From Myxococcus hansupus (GTDB lineage: Bacteria > Myxococcota > Myxococcia > Myxococcales > Myxococcaceae), in assembly GCF_000280925.3 (NCBI RefSeq), contig NZ_CP012109.1, forward strand, positions 6,282,501 through 6,346,500: 64,000 bases of DNA. Direction: 5' to 3'. Below the pieces are notes generated by a model that saw only the letters and a program-made list of their open reading frames with translations, did no database searches and was not told the DNA's origin. A program made the translations under genes and the position numbers. This document shows positions 42,842 through 51,371 of the stretch, piece by piece; the stretch's first letter is position 1, and the number at the start of each line of letters is the position of its first letter.

Positions 42842-44808
42842 TGGAAAAGCACCTCGACCCCCACAATCAGCTTCTGCGCGTTTTTCACCGAACTATCCAA
42901 CCCGCTTCGATTGTCGGGCAGGAGTCCCTTCTCCTGGTAAACGAGGCGCACTCGTTTAACATCCGCCTGCTGCCGCATACCGTCCCGAAGAATCTTCACC
43001 TTTCCACCGTAGTACTTCATGGCGTTACTTGCGTCCGTACTCACCTGAACAGGCAGTGCATTGTCGTCCAGGACGGCCAAGTTACGACTCTTGAAGCTGA
43101 ACGTCTCCACCCGAGGTGACTGCCCCGGAGTGGGCCTCGCTTCGATGACGAGCACGTCCGCATAACGAAGGTCCACCTTCGAGACTCCGACGTGGGTCTC
43201 GATACGGGGCTCCTCGAAGGCGCCGAGCCAGCGCCTCTGTGCGCGGGGCAATGCAGCGTCCTCCTTCAGGATGGCGATCATGGTCCGCTCGAAGGCCATG
43301 CCCCGAGCATAGTAGGCGCGCATCCCCTCGTAGCCCTCCCACTTCAGGGGGCCCTTGACGGCGTCACCGTCCTGAATCTCCTTCAGCCGCCTCTTGCGGT
43401 AGGCGACGTACTCCTGCCAGAGCGGCGCCCCCTTCTCGACTCCCGGCGGCGGCTCCTCCAGCTTCGGGGCCATCTGCTTCAGCAGCTTCGCGTCCTTCGG
43501 GAGACGGGGCCCCTGCGACTCCAGTTCCGCCAGGAACAGCTTCGCCTTCGCGGCCTCCGCCGCGCCTACCTTGGCGTCCTGGGCGAAGAGGTCCAGGTTG
43601 TCGAACTGCTGCCTTTTCGCCGATGACCGGGCGGGCTCGCGATTCGCCCCTTCCCTCGTCGTTGCAGCTTTGGAGGACTCGCGGCTGGCCGCCTGCGCCT
43701 CCGCAGCGGACACCTCGGCGTTCTGCTCGAAGAGGTCCAGGTTGACGGGCTGCTTCCCCGCAGAGCCCCTCGTGGCCACTGCCTGGGCGGCCTCGCGGCT
43801 CGCCGTCTCCATCAGCACGGCCTGCGCCTTCGCCGAGTTTCCGCGGGCCTCGTACAGCGCCAGCAGCCCCGCCTCACCCCACTCAGCGGCCAGCAGGGCA
43901 CCCTCGCGGCTCGCCTGCAGGTAGCGAAGCAAGTCGCGCGCGGCGTTGATGCCGACCTGCTCCTCCAGGCGCGCCAGCAGCGCCTTCATGCCGGCCACGT
44001 CGAGCGCCGGCATCCGGAGCCGCCTCAGTCCTCCGCCCGAATCCAACAGAGCCCGGGCGCCCTTGCCCCCGGCGTACACCGCCACCGCCAGCGCGGCTGG
44101 CGCCAGCTCGCGCGTGGCCTGCTCGTACTTGCCCTGCGCGAGCGAGTACGCCCCGTGCCCCGTGCCCACCGCCAGGTGGTAGAAGCCCACCGGTACACCG
44201 AATGTCAGGGAGTCGAAGGCTCCCGCCGAGACACTTCCCGGCGAGTAGTGCCTCTCCAGCAGGGCCTTCTCCACCTCTTCGATGGCAAATTGGTACGGCG
44301 ACGGCATGTGCCCACGCCTCGCCATGAGTTCCGTGTACCGGGCCTCGCCACTCACCAGGCTGCTGGAGAGAATGTCCCGGCCCGCTCGCCCCAGCCCGCG
44401 CAGCACGTCGCGAGCTCTCTCTCCCCGCTCCGGGAAGCCTTCCAGCTCCAGGCCCCGCCGCTTCAACTCCTCGCGGACAGAGGCCATGGCGCCCAGCGTG
44501 TCTTCCAACTGCTTGTCGCGGGCCAGCCGCTGCACCACCTCGCGCAGCTCGTCGTCGAAGGCCGAGTGGAGGACGAAGAGGGTGAACACCTCGGCGTACG
44601 GCACGCCGTACCTCTCCACGGACGCGACGATGAAGTCCGCGCGTTTCCGAGTGAGGACTTCCGAGGCGTGCTCGTCCAGAGGCCCCAGGGCGCCCAGGCG
44701 GACCGCGTCCCAGGGAGAGAGGGACTGCACCAGCACGGCCATGTCCACCCCGCGCTGCATGGCCACGAATTCCGCGGGCGAGACACACGCCAGGAAGGGC
44801 GCCAGCAC
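42838..44808 (-). CDS. Putative polymorphic toxin, N-terminus probably lost
   Basis: A 656-residue protein. The first 320 residues are helical with hydrophobic stretches (TRELAPAALAVAVYAGGKGA), as in lipoprotein toxins that myxobacteria deliver by contact. Next come two near-repeats containing NLDLF.Q.A.V.AAEA (about 385-420 and 430-470) and a C-terminal domain (about 540-656) with VDLRYADVLVIEARPTPG and VETFSFKSRN, which looks nuclease-like. No signal peptide is found, and the open frame continues upstream without an ATG until it meets the IS3 end at 44839. A 5' part carrying the signal was therefore probably removed. Confidence 0.5.
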   Translation of the reverse strand: MLAPFLACVSPAEFVAMQRGVDMAVLVQSLSPWDAVRLGALGPLDEHASEVLTRKRADFIVASVERYGVPYAEVFTLFVLHSAFDDELREVVQRLARDKQLEDTLGAMASVREELKRRGLELEGFPERGERARDVLRGLGRAGRDILSSSLVSGEARYTELMARRGHMPSPYQFAIEEVEKALLERHYSPGSVSAGAFDSLTFGVPVGFYHLAVGTGHGAYSLAQGKYEQATRELAPAALAVAVYAGGKGARALLDSGGGLRRLRMPALDVAGMKALLARLEEQVGINAARDLLRYLQASREGALLAAEWGEAGLLALYEARGNSAKAQAVLMETASREAAQAVATRGSAGKQPVNLDLFEQNAEVSAAEAQAASRESSKAATTREGANREPARSSAKRQQFDNLDLFAQDAKVGAAEAAKAKLFLAELESQGPRLPKDAKLLKQMAPKLEEPPPGVEKGAPLWQEYVAYRKRRLKEIQDGDAVKGPLKWEGYEGMRAYYARGMAFERTMIAILKEDAALPRAQRRWLGAFEEPRIETHVGVSKVDLRYADVLVIEARPTPGQSPRVETFSFKSRNLAVLDDNALPVQVSTDASNAMKYYGGKVKILRDGMRQQADVKRVRLVYQEKGLLPDNRSGLDSSVKNAQKLIVGVEVLFQ

Positions 44809-44859
44809 TTCGCGGCTTTGAGTCAGGCTGGGCCTGCTCCGGTTCGGTGGACAGGTTGA

Positions 44860-45729
44860 CTATGCTGCCAGCCTCTTGGTTTCGGCCATCCGCTCGTACT
44901 CCGCAGGGCAGACGTAGCCCAGGGCTGAGTGGCGCCGCTTCCGGTTGTAGAACACCTCAATGTACTCGAACAGCGACTGCTTCGCCGCCTCACGCGTCTT
45001 GAAGCGGGTGACGTAGACGAGCTCCAACTTCAGGGTGGAGAAGAAGCTTTCCGCCACGGCGTTGTCCCAGCAGTTACCCTTGCGCGACATGCTGCATCCG
45101 ATGCCGTGCTCCTCCAGCAGCCGGCGGTAGTCCTCGCTTGCGTATTGGCTGCCCCTATCCGAGTGGTGAAGTTGCGGGGCGGGACGGCTGAGCAACGCCA
45201 TGTCGAGTGCGCGCAGCACCAGGCCGCGGTCGATTCTCTCGCCCATCGCCCAGCCCACCACCTTGCGGCTGAAGAGGTCCAGCAGCACCGCCAGGTACAG
45301 CCAGCCCTCGTCGGTCCAGACATAGGTGATGTCACCCACCCACGTACGGTGGAGCTGACCGGGTTGGAAGTTCCTCTCCAGGGTGTTCGGCGCCACGGGG
45401 TGGTGGTGGGCCGAGTCGGTGGTCCGTACGAAGCGACGCCGTGCACGGCCACGCAGGCCCGCCTGGCGCATCAGGCGAGCCACTCGCTTCCGCGCCACCC
45501 GCTGGCCTCTCGCTTTGAGTTCCGCATGCACCCGCGGAGCGCCGTACGTGCCCCGGCTCTCCTGGTGGACGGCTGCCACTTCGAGATGAAGCGCCCGGTC
45601 GCGTTGCTTCCGCTCGCACTCGGGCCGCGCCGCCCAGGCGTAGTAGCCACTGCGTGAGACGCCCAGGTGACGACAGAGGACAGCGACGGGAAAGAGGGCC
45701 TTCTTCGCGTGGATGAAGGAGAACTTCAC
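44860..45729 (-). CDS. IS3 transposase OrfB (DDE integrase part)
   Basis: Catalytic half of the IS3 transposase. The rve domain has all three acidic residues: first Asp in HRTWVGDITYVWTDEGWLY, second Asp in LHHSDRGSQYAS, Glu in NAVAESFFSTLKLE. The N-terminal HTH_21-like segment (GTYGAPRVHAELK) is present and the C-terminus ends EYERMAETKRLAA. GTG at 45729 overlaps the orfA stop; the active transposase is more likely the OrfAB fusion made by -1 frameshifting at 45759-45765. It reads as intact. Confidence 0.9.
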   Translation of the reverse strand: MKFSFIHAKKALFPVAVLCRHLGVSRSGYYAWAARPECERKQRDRALHLEVAAVHQESRGTYGAPRVHAELKARGQRVARKRVARLMRQAGLRGRARRRFVRTTDSAHHHPVAPNTLERNFQPGQLHRTWVGDITYVWTDEGWLYLAVLLDLFSRKVVGWAMGERIDRGLVLRALDMALLSRPAPQLHHSDRGSQYASEDYRRLLEEHGIGCSMSRKGNCWDNAVAESFFSTLKLELVYVTRFKTREAAKQSLFEYIEVFYNRKRRHSALGYVCPAEYERMAETKRLAA

Positions 45730-46049
45730 TTCATCTCCTTCGCGAAGAAGGCCGCCGCGTTTTTTAGTATCTCCCGCTCCATCCGCAGCTCCCGGTTCTC
45801 CTTGCGCAGCCGAGAGAGTTCCTCGCGCTCCACCGTCGTCAGCGCTCCAGGCCTGCCCCCGCCCCGGTCCGTCTTCGTCTGCTCGACCCACAGCCGCAGC
45901 GCTGACTCCGTCAGGTCCAAGTCTCGGGCGGCCTGGGGAATCGTTTTCCCCTCCTCCAGCACCAGCCTCACCGCCCCGGCCTTGAACTCCGCCGTGAACT
46001 CCCGGCGTGGCCTACGGGGCTTCCTCTGCTTCTCGTCAGTCGCGGACAT
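45726..46049 (-). CDS. IS3 OrfA (HTH/leucine zipper)
   Basis: The 107-residue DNA-binding half of the IS3 transposase. It has a helix-turn-helix (FTAEFKAGAVRLVLEEGKTI followed by PQAARDLDLTESALRLWV) and a leucine-zipper region (LSRLRKENRELRMEREIL). Near its end, codons CTA AAA AAC contain the slippery heptamer A-AAA-AAC (minus strand, 45765-45759). Slipping back one base there continues into KKRGGLLREGDEVKFSF, the OrfB frame. Confidence 0.9.
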   Translation of the reverse strand: MSATDEKQRKPRRPRREFTAEFKAGAVRLVLEEGKTIPQAARDLDLTESALRLWVEQTKTDRGGGRPGALTTVEREELSRLRKENRELRMEREILKNAAAFFAKEMK

Positions 46050-46091
46050 CCCGTGCTCCTTCCATCACATCTCGGGTGTCCACGGAACCGG

Positions 46092-46545
46092 GCTACTCCC
46101 ACGGCAGAGCGTCGCGATGCTGTGGACGGCCTGGTTCGCTTTCACGAGTCGGTACGCCGCTTGGGCGTCGCCACGGACTCCTGCGCGAACCAGGCCGCAG
46201 CTTTTTTAGGATGTCACGCTCCTCGCGCAGCACCCGCACCTCGCGCCGCAGCCGCTCGAGTTCGGCGCGCTCATCCGAGGCGGTACTGCTCCCCCTCGGC
46301 GCTGGTCTGCTCTCGTCCTTGCTGATGGGGGCGCTGCTGCCGCTCCCCTCCAACTGCTTCTTCCAGTTGCGGATGCTCTGCTCCGTGCAGCCGAACTCTC
46401 TTGCGAGACTCTTGCCAGACCGGCCGGCCTTCAACAGCTCGACAACACGCTCACGGAACTCCGGCGGGTATGGGGGGCGTGACTTCGGCATCGTGGGGTC
46501 CTTTTCGCACAGCGAGTGGGACTCCGCGAAAACGGGGCAACTTCA
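46092..46545 (-). mobile_element. Truncated second IS3-family element
   Basis: Only the 5' part of another IS3 element remains. Its terminal sequence on the minus strand begins TGAAGTTGCCCCGTTTTCGC at 46545, followed by orfA. After the orfA A-run the frames read KKAAAWFAQESVATPKRRTDS, then the first residues of an OrfB (LVKANQAVHSIATLCRG) before being cut at 46092 by the complete IS. The rest of orfB is nowhere in the window, so this is a deletion junction and not a simple nested insertion. Confidence 0.75.
46093..46491 (-). pseudogene. IS3 orfA, truncated element
   Basis: Codes for a typical OrfA: MPKSRPPYPPEFRERVVELL with HTH (GKSLAREFGCTEQSIRNWKK) and coiled coil (LERLRREVRVLREERDILKK). 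After the A-rich run CTAAAAAAG (about 46203-46210) the zero frame runs into unrelated residues (LRPGSRRSP), while the -1 frame gives the usual AAAWFAQESV ending. So either one A has been lost from the run or this is the frameshift site. With its orfB gone it cannot transpose alone. Confidence 0.7.
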
Positions 46546-46701
46546 CCCATGACAGGTCGAAGGCGCGGCTGTCTCGGCGGCTGCGTGAAGCCCGAAGCTG
46601 TTCGTCCAGGTTGGTCCAAGGCCAGCACACTCCCGCGCTCGGGGTAGTTCCCCTCCGACAAGCGCCCTCCCCCGCCGACCCCGACTGGGAGCGCCCGCCG
46701 A

Positions 46702-46776
46702 TAAGTGAACGCGGACACTTTCGCGTTCAGTTTCGCCGTTCACTTTCACGTCGCCAGGCCGCGCCCGTTCACTTTC
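46702..46776. repeat. GTTCACTTTC repeat cluster, left
   Basis: Contains TAAGTGAAC (46702-46710), GTTCAGTTTC (46725-46734), GTTCACTTTC (46738-46747) and GTTCACTTTC (46767-46776). The first is inverted with respect to the others. The spacing between the last two exact copies is 29 bases. Confidence 0.7.
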
Positions 46777-47210
46777 CCCCGGGGAGCTCCACCTGGCGCG
46801 CGGATGCACACACCTGGCGCCACAGCCTTCGTAGTTTCGCGACGTTAGGGCGAACAGCCACCAGGTGCTTGAGCGCCGCGGTACGAGTTCGGGCCAGAAC
46901 TCCTGCCCAGAAGCACACTCCGTCCAGCGGGCCGGACTCCTGCGGGCCGTTCACGTCCACGGCCCTCCTGCCCGTTCCCCGTCAAAGCCCCGCTGGCCGC
47001 CACGTGGCCCACCTGGCGCGCGCCCCCGGCCGGCCCCGCGCGCAAACGGCTCCGCCGCGTGGCGCCCCATTCGTGCGCGCGTGTCCCCCAGCGCTTCGAG
47101 CCGCAGGCCTTTGTCCTCCTCGTGAACCCCACGCCTCCCCAAGCTGACCTCGAAGCCCCGGCTCTCCGCCCCGCGCGCACCTGGGCGCGCGTGCCGTTAC
47201 CAGGGCCGAG

Positions 47211-47246
47211 CCGAATGGCCGAAAACAGGTAAAGGCGGCCATTCGG
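47211..47246. repeat. Inverted repeat (possible hairpin)
   Basis: CCGAATGGCC at 47211-47220 is perfectly complementary to GGCCATTCGG at 47237-47246, with a 16-base loop (GAAAACAGGTAAAGGC). No T-run follows. It may be a protein-binding site or a structured RNA; nothing around it fixes the role. Confidence 0.5.
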
Positions 47247-47540
47247 CGTCACGGCCCCCATGCTGTTTCGCGCGCTTACGAGCCCTCATGAAGGGCCGAA
47301 GCGCCGAGGCCAATGGCCGCTTTCCGCTGGTTGGGGCCGCCTGCCGCCCGCCGCGCGGCGCAGCTCCTCCCCGTCACCTTCACTGCCTGCCCCTGCTGGG
47401 CGCAACCATGCCTACCCATGACGCCAGCACGCCTACCCCGCCTACCCCTGACGCCAGGGTGGGGGGGTAGTGCGATTTTTCGTGAAGCGGGTATCGCCGG
47501 GGAGTGTACCTAGGGCCCTTTTTGAGGGAGCCACCTCCCA

Positions 47541-47606
47541 GAAAGTGAACACCCCTCCCCTGTTCATTTGCACTCGGTAAGTGAACGGCGCGGGGTGTTC
47601 ACTTTC
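47541..47606. repeat. GTTCACTTTC repeat cluster, right
   Basis: Contains GAAAGTGAAC (47541-47550, inverted), GTTCATTTGC (47562-47571), GTAAGTGAAC (47577-47586, inverted) and GTTCACTTTC (47597-47606). The same TAAGTGAACG...GTTCACTTTCGCC arrangement is seen in the left cluster about 0.8 kb away. The recombinase gene ends 124 bases beyond it. Confidence 0.7.
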
Positions 47607-47729
47607 GCCGGCTGCGTCTGGGACAGCCCGCGCGGCTCCCGCGCACGGTCACCCATCACCGCCTCCGCGCGGCACCCCGGCCCAACCAGGGGCTCGTGCG
47701 GACTCTCAGCGCGGAGGCGGCGTGCCCCA

Positions 47730-48344
47730 TCAGCAGGGCAACTCTTGCGTCACGCGCACCAGTTCGTCGTCCGAGGGGTGCGTGTAGATGACTGTGGAGT
47801 CGATGCTGCGCTGCCGCGCGAAGCGCTGGGTGAGGCGGATGTCCTTCGTCCGCCGGTACACCCCGGTGCACGCGGTGTGGCGCACGGCGTGGAAGTTCAG
47901 GTGCCGCTCCAGGCCCGCGCGCTGCTGCCACACCGCGAAGCCGTGGCGCACCTGCCGCGTGGACAGGCGCAGGCCCTTGCGGCTCAGGAAGAGGGGCGCC
48001 TGGAGCCCCACCTCGTGCCCCTGCGCGCGCTTGAGGCGCAGTAGCTTCTCCAGCTTCGCGCGCACCGTGTCCGAGAGGACGACTTCCTGGGGGCCAGGGT
48101 GCCGACGGCAACCCTTGAAGACGCGCAGCGACACGTGCCGGCGTGCGCGGCTACGCGCGTCGAAGATGTCGCCGATGTTGAGGGCGACCAGTTCGTGCTC
48201 ACGCAAGCCCGAGGCCAGCGCGAGGCTGTACAGGCAGTGGTCTCGGAATCCATCCCGGTGTTGCCCCGTGACGCGCAGCAGGAGGTTCACCTCCTTCTCG
48301 GTGAGGGTACGCGGTGGGCGGGCGACAGCGGCATAGACAGACAT
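47730..48344 (-). CDS. Tyrosine recombinase, catalytic domain only
   Basis: A 204-residue site-specific recombinase. ATG at 48344 is preceded by GGAG (48351-48355 region). The catalytic domain is complete: Arg in ASGLREHELVAL, Lys region in ARRHVSLRVFKGC, His-x-x-Arg in FHAVRHTACTG, and the nucleophilic Tyr in STVIYTHPSDDEL. The N-terminal SAM-like core-binding domain of Xer or phage integrases is absent, as in FimB/FimE-type invertases. It could serve the island, the repeat clusters beside it, or a phase switch. Confidence 0.85.
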   Translation of the reverse strand: MSVYAAVARPPRTLTEKEVNLLLRVTGQHRDGFRDHCLYSLALASGLREHELVALNIGDIFDARSRARRHVSLRVFKGCRRHPGPQEVVLSDTVRAKLEKLLRLKRAQGHEVGLQAPLFLSRKGLRLSTRQVRHGFAVWQQRAGLERHLNFHAVRHTACTGVYRRTKDIRLTQRFARQRSIDSTVIYTHPSDDELVRVTQELPC

Positions 48345-49209
48345 GGCGACTCCTTCGCAAAGGGAACGCGGCCATGCACGCTCTATCGCCCTCGCAAGAC
48401 AAGTCATTAACCGCGCTGCGCATTCTCAGTCAGGTCCCGCGCGGCTTCGGCGTTTCTCCCAAAGAAGTCGCTGTGCAGCAGACCGCAGACTTCAACTTCG
48501 AGGCACACCGCAGCCGGGGCAACATGGCCGAGCAGGGTGAGCCGGGGCTCGTCGCCGCCGACGTATGCGCGGCGGCATCACCTTGTCCTCGCAGCTGGCA
48601 TTGACCGTGCCATTGGTGGTGACACGCGTCAGGGAGGCAGCCTTCGTGGCGGCGCCCAACTCGGCCCGGTGCAGCGGGCTCGCGTCGAACGAAGACGCCC
48701 GAGCAAAGCGCCGATGTCACGCGCCAGTTCGGGACGAATGGCGCCGATCCCTCCAGGGACGCCCCCGAAAGGCGCCGATGCCGCGCCAGATAGACCCCGA
48801 ATCTGTCGCTGCTCGGGGCTCGCGCCGACGGTCAGCCCCTGAAGCCAATCGCCACTCCGGCCTCCGACACCTGACTGGTACGGCGTATCGAGTGGACACC
48901 CAGCCCGCGCTGACTCCTGACCATGACCGAGTCGGGAACAGTGGCGCTCGGCCACGCGGGATAGCTGCGTCAGGCAGGCGTCCAGCACTGTGCTCCATTC
49001 AGGTGCCCCAACGATCACAACCACTGCAATATTACGTTATGCCCGAATTGACACAATTCTGCTCGTTGAGCACGCTTGCATCGGCGCGAGATTATCTAAT
49101 TTGTCAGGGGTGAGAGCCCTGTTCTTGCAACCCTCTTGCTCCAACCCTCTCTCTTGTTGGAGGCTCTCATTCCTAACTGGCGATGTCTGGATCGGAGGGT
49201 TTCTCCCCG
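48345..49209. other. Intergenic region; promoter area of the MoxR operon
   Basis: About 865 bases without a recognised gene. The left part is GC-rich and has three spaced copies of GCGCCGAT (near 48709, 48742 and 48773), possibly decayed coding DNA. From about 49020 it becomes clearly AT-richer (ATATTACGTTATG; GAATTGACACAATTC; GATTATCTAATTTGTC). TTGACA in GAATTGACACAATTC is a good -35 but no well-spaced -10 is evident. The transcript of the downstream nine genes probably starts here. Confidence 0.5.
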
Positions 49210-49809
49210 ATGTTCGGAATCATCCTGGCACTTCACACCTTGCTCTTGGCGCAGGCGAACGTCGGCTTTGGGCATGAGAAGAGCTTTGTCCGAAGAGAAC
49301 AGAGACTCAATTGGTCGCTCGTCGGCGAGGCCCTTCTCCCGGCGGCGGGCATCCTGGTCGTGCTAGGCGACAAAGTCCGGCTCAAGCCCATCACCGCCCC
49401 CTCCACCTTCCGCGGCCAAGTCATCGCATATTGCTCCAAGCAGGAGCGCTTCGCCTTCGTCTTCAAGCGGAAGGTCACCCGCGACTTCCTCACCGATGTC
49501 ACGCTGACGAGGCCATTCGACATTGCAGCCGAGCTCGCCTCGGCGAGCATGACCGAGCAGTTGCTCCTGAGTCCTACTGCCGAGCGGTTCCTGGTTGCGC
49601 CGTTTGACGGGACATTGCAGGGACGACGATTGGAGATGCCTAGCGCGAACCAGTTCCTCAACGAGAAGGCACGTGAGCGCTGCGCAAGTGAAGGAATGAG
49701 GTTTGAACGCGCGGTTCCCCGCCGGAAACCGCTCCCGGCCAGCTTCTCTATCCTGGTCACAGTCTGTAGCCCGGCGCTGAAGACCTCGGCCACGCTTTGC
49801 CCCTTCTGA
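49210..49809 (+). CDS. Exported protein, first gene of the MoxR operon
   Basis: A 199-residue protein of unknown function. ATG at 49210 follows GGAGGG (49194-49199 region) and starts a signal peptide (MFGIILALHTLLLAQ); the frame is open to 49183. A second hydrophobic segment (LVGEALLPAAGILVVLG) follows, then beta-rich sequence (APSTFRGQVIAYCSKQERFA). It has three Cys. The stop overlaps the next start in TGATG. I recognise no family. Confidence 0.65.
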   Translation: MFGIILALHTLLLAQANVGFGHEKSFVRREQRLNWSLVGEALLPAAGILVVLGDKVRLKPITAPSTFRGQVIAYCSKQERFAFVFKRKVTRDFLTDVTLTRPFDIAAELASASMTEQLLLSPTAERFLVAPFDGTLQGRRLEMPSANQFLNEKARERCASEGMRFERAVPRRKPLPASFSILVTVCSPALKTSATLCPF

Positions 49810-51371
49810 TGCCCCCCTCTCCTCGCTCGCCTTTCCACCGCCCGACCACGCCCTGGACCACCCGGCTGGCAGAATTGGTACTGTTGCTCGTCGCGGCGGC
49901 CGCGTGGGTCGGGGCTTGCAAGGCCGACCGGAACGCTGTCGTCACCGAACACCGTCGCCGCAATGACGTGCGCTGTTCGACTGGGGCCAGCGGCGTCTGG
50001 ACTCTTCAAGACGCAGACAAGCTCAGCTGGGATGAATGCGACGCCCTGCTAGAGAAGCCCCCTGCGGAGCCGGAGGCCGCAGAGCAGACCCGGATGCGCG
50101 AGTCCTGCAGCCAACTCACATGGATGCAGGCTCGCGTCGACTCCGGCTGTACCTTCGTCAAGCCTGCTGCAATCGATGCATTGCACCTCCCGATGAATGG
50201 AGAGGGTGATGCCCGGATGGCGTGGCGATTGCTGACCAACTCCGCAGCCATCCTCGGGGCGATCTGCGTGCTCGCTCTTATGATGCTGTTGGTGCTGTTT
50301 TTGACCCGCTTGCGTGGGGCGCTGATGGCGCCACGCCTTCGCACACTCCTCTTCGCTCTCGGGGTCGGGGCAGTCACCATCATGGCCATTGAGGTGGCTC
50401 GTGCCGACCGTGTCGTGAAGGAACAGTTGCGCCTGACTGCCCGCTGGACCGAGAGTTGCGCGCCACTACAGGAGCGTATGGCCCACGCGCGTCAAATGGC
50501 CAACGACCAGTGCCTCAAGCTGGGGATCCAGGACTGCACTTCCCGGAGCGACTTTCAGAACGCGCAGAAATGGAACCTGTGGTACCTGCTCCAGAAGAGC
50601 TTGCAACGCATTGAGACCGGTTATGCGTGCGCGCCCCCCGCGATGGCGTCGGCCGACACTCGCGCGGCGAGCACGGACGGGCGGGCAGCGGGGGAGCCGA
50701 CTCCGGCCGCGGTGCACAAGACGAGCCCCCCCAATGGCGAGACAGGTCAAGCAGGGCAGGCAAACGGAGATCCCGCCCAGGTCCCACCCATACCCATTCT
50801 CTCCATCCCCTTGGCACCTGATCCCGGAGCCACGCCCCCGCTCAATTCGCTGCCTGGCGCCCTGAATGGGCTGGAGCAAAGCGGGAGGGAGGGTGGAATC
50901 AACCTATGTCAAAACCGACTCGCCCTCGGGATCATCGCCTCGGCGCAGGCTCCGCTCTTCCTCGCCCTATGCGAGTTGGGGATCGCGTTGCAGTTGGGTT
51001 CGACGAAGGAACGTGGGAGCCAAGGTGCTCTCAGCACTGATGAAATTTTGCGCGTCGGAAACAGGGACGGAACCGAGGAGGACCTCAAGAAAGTGGCCGA
51101 AGAGCTTGACCAGTCAAAACCCAAAAAGCCCGAGGACAAGGACGCGGCCCTCACCGAGTTAGCGCAAGCGTACCCGAACTCTCCTGAGGTCAAGGAGAGA
51201 GTTGCGCGCCGCTGTGCCGAGACACTCACCGCCGCCGACTGCAGGAACCAAGCGCAGGCTTACGCGCGACTTCAGCAGCAACTGCAGGGGTCCAACCTTT
51301 GCGAGTCGAGTAACTTCGATCAGCATTTCTTCGGCGTTATCTGGAAGCAGAAATGTAGGGGGGACCAATGA
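49809..51371 (+). CDS. Multi-pass membrane protein of the MoxR operon
   Basis: A 520-residue protein with ATG at 49809 overlapping the previous stop. Predicted membrane segments: about 20-40 (LAELVLLLVAAAAWVGA), 145-168 (AAILGAICVLALMMLLVLFL), 178-198 (LLFALGVGAVTIMAIEVA) and about 370-395 (LALGIIASAQAPLFLALC). Between them lie Cys-containing periplasmic loops and a Pro/Gly-rich linker (about 270-340). The C-terminal 120 residues are charged and helical with four Cys. No enzymatic motif is seen. Overlaps the next gene by 4 bp. Unknown family. Confidence 0.6.
   Translation: MPPSPRSPFHRPTTPWTTRLAELVLLLVAAAAWVGACKADRNAVVTEHRRRNDVRCSTGASGVWTLQDADKLSWDECDALLEKPPAEPEAAEQTRMRESCSQLTWMQARVDSGCTFVKPAAIDALHLPMNGEGDARMAWRLLTNSAAILGAICVLALMMLLVLFLTRLRGALMAPRLRTLLFALGVGAVTIMAIEVARADRVVKEQLRLTARWTESCAPLQERMAHARQMANDQCLKLGIQDCTSRSDFQNAQKWNLWYLLQKSLQRIETGYACAPPAMASADTRAASTDGRAAGEPTPAAVHKTSPPNGETGQAGQANGDPAQVPPIPILSIPLAPDPGATPPLNSLPGALNGLEQSGREGGINLCQNRLALGIIASAQAPLFLALCELGIALQLGSTKERGSQGALSTDEILRVGNRDGTEEDLKKVAEELDQSKPKKPEDKDAALTELAQAYPNSPEVKERVARRCAETLTAADCRNQAQAYARLQQQLQGSNLCESSNFDQHFFGVIWKQKCRGDQ

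Larger units (their letters stand above)
44839..46091 (-). mobile_element. IS3-family insertion sequence, complete
   Basis: About 1253 bases with orfA and orfB on the minus strand, joined by a -1 frameshift site. The ends form an imperfect inverted repeat: CCGGTTCGGTGGACA on the left (44839-44853) and its complement TGTCCACGGAACCGG on the right (46077-46091), 14 of 15 matching. The 3-base GCT on both sides (44836-44838 and 46092-46094) could be a target duplication or chance, because the flanks belong to different genes. Confidence 0.85.
46546..47729. other. Non-coding, repeat-bearing region next to a recombinase gene
   Basis: Nearly 1.2 kb of very GC-rich DNA in which no open frame on either strand has a recognisable product. 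It holds two clusters of the 10-mer GTTCACTTTC and its inverse (46702-46776 and 47541-47606), several copies of CACCTGGCGC-type sequence (near 46790, 46811, 47009), and a 10-bp hairpin CCGAATGGCC/GGCCATTCGG at 47211-47246. See the separate repeat entries. Confidence 0.55.

Noticed and set aside
44836-46094. GCT as target-site duplication of the complete IS3
   Set aside because: Flanking sequences belong to different loci (toxin and another IS), so a 3-base match may be chance; mentioned but not claimed.
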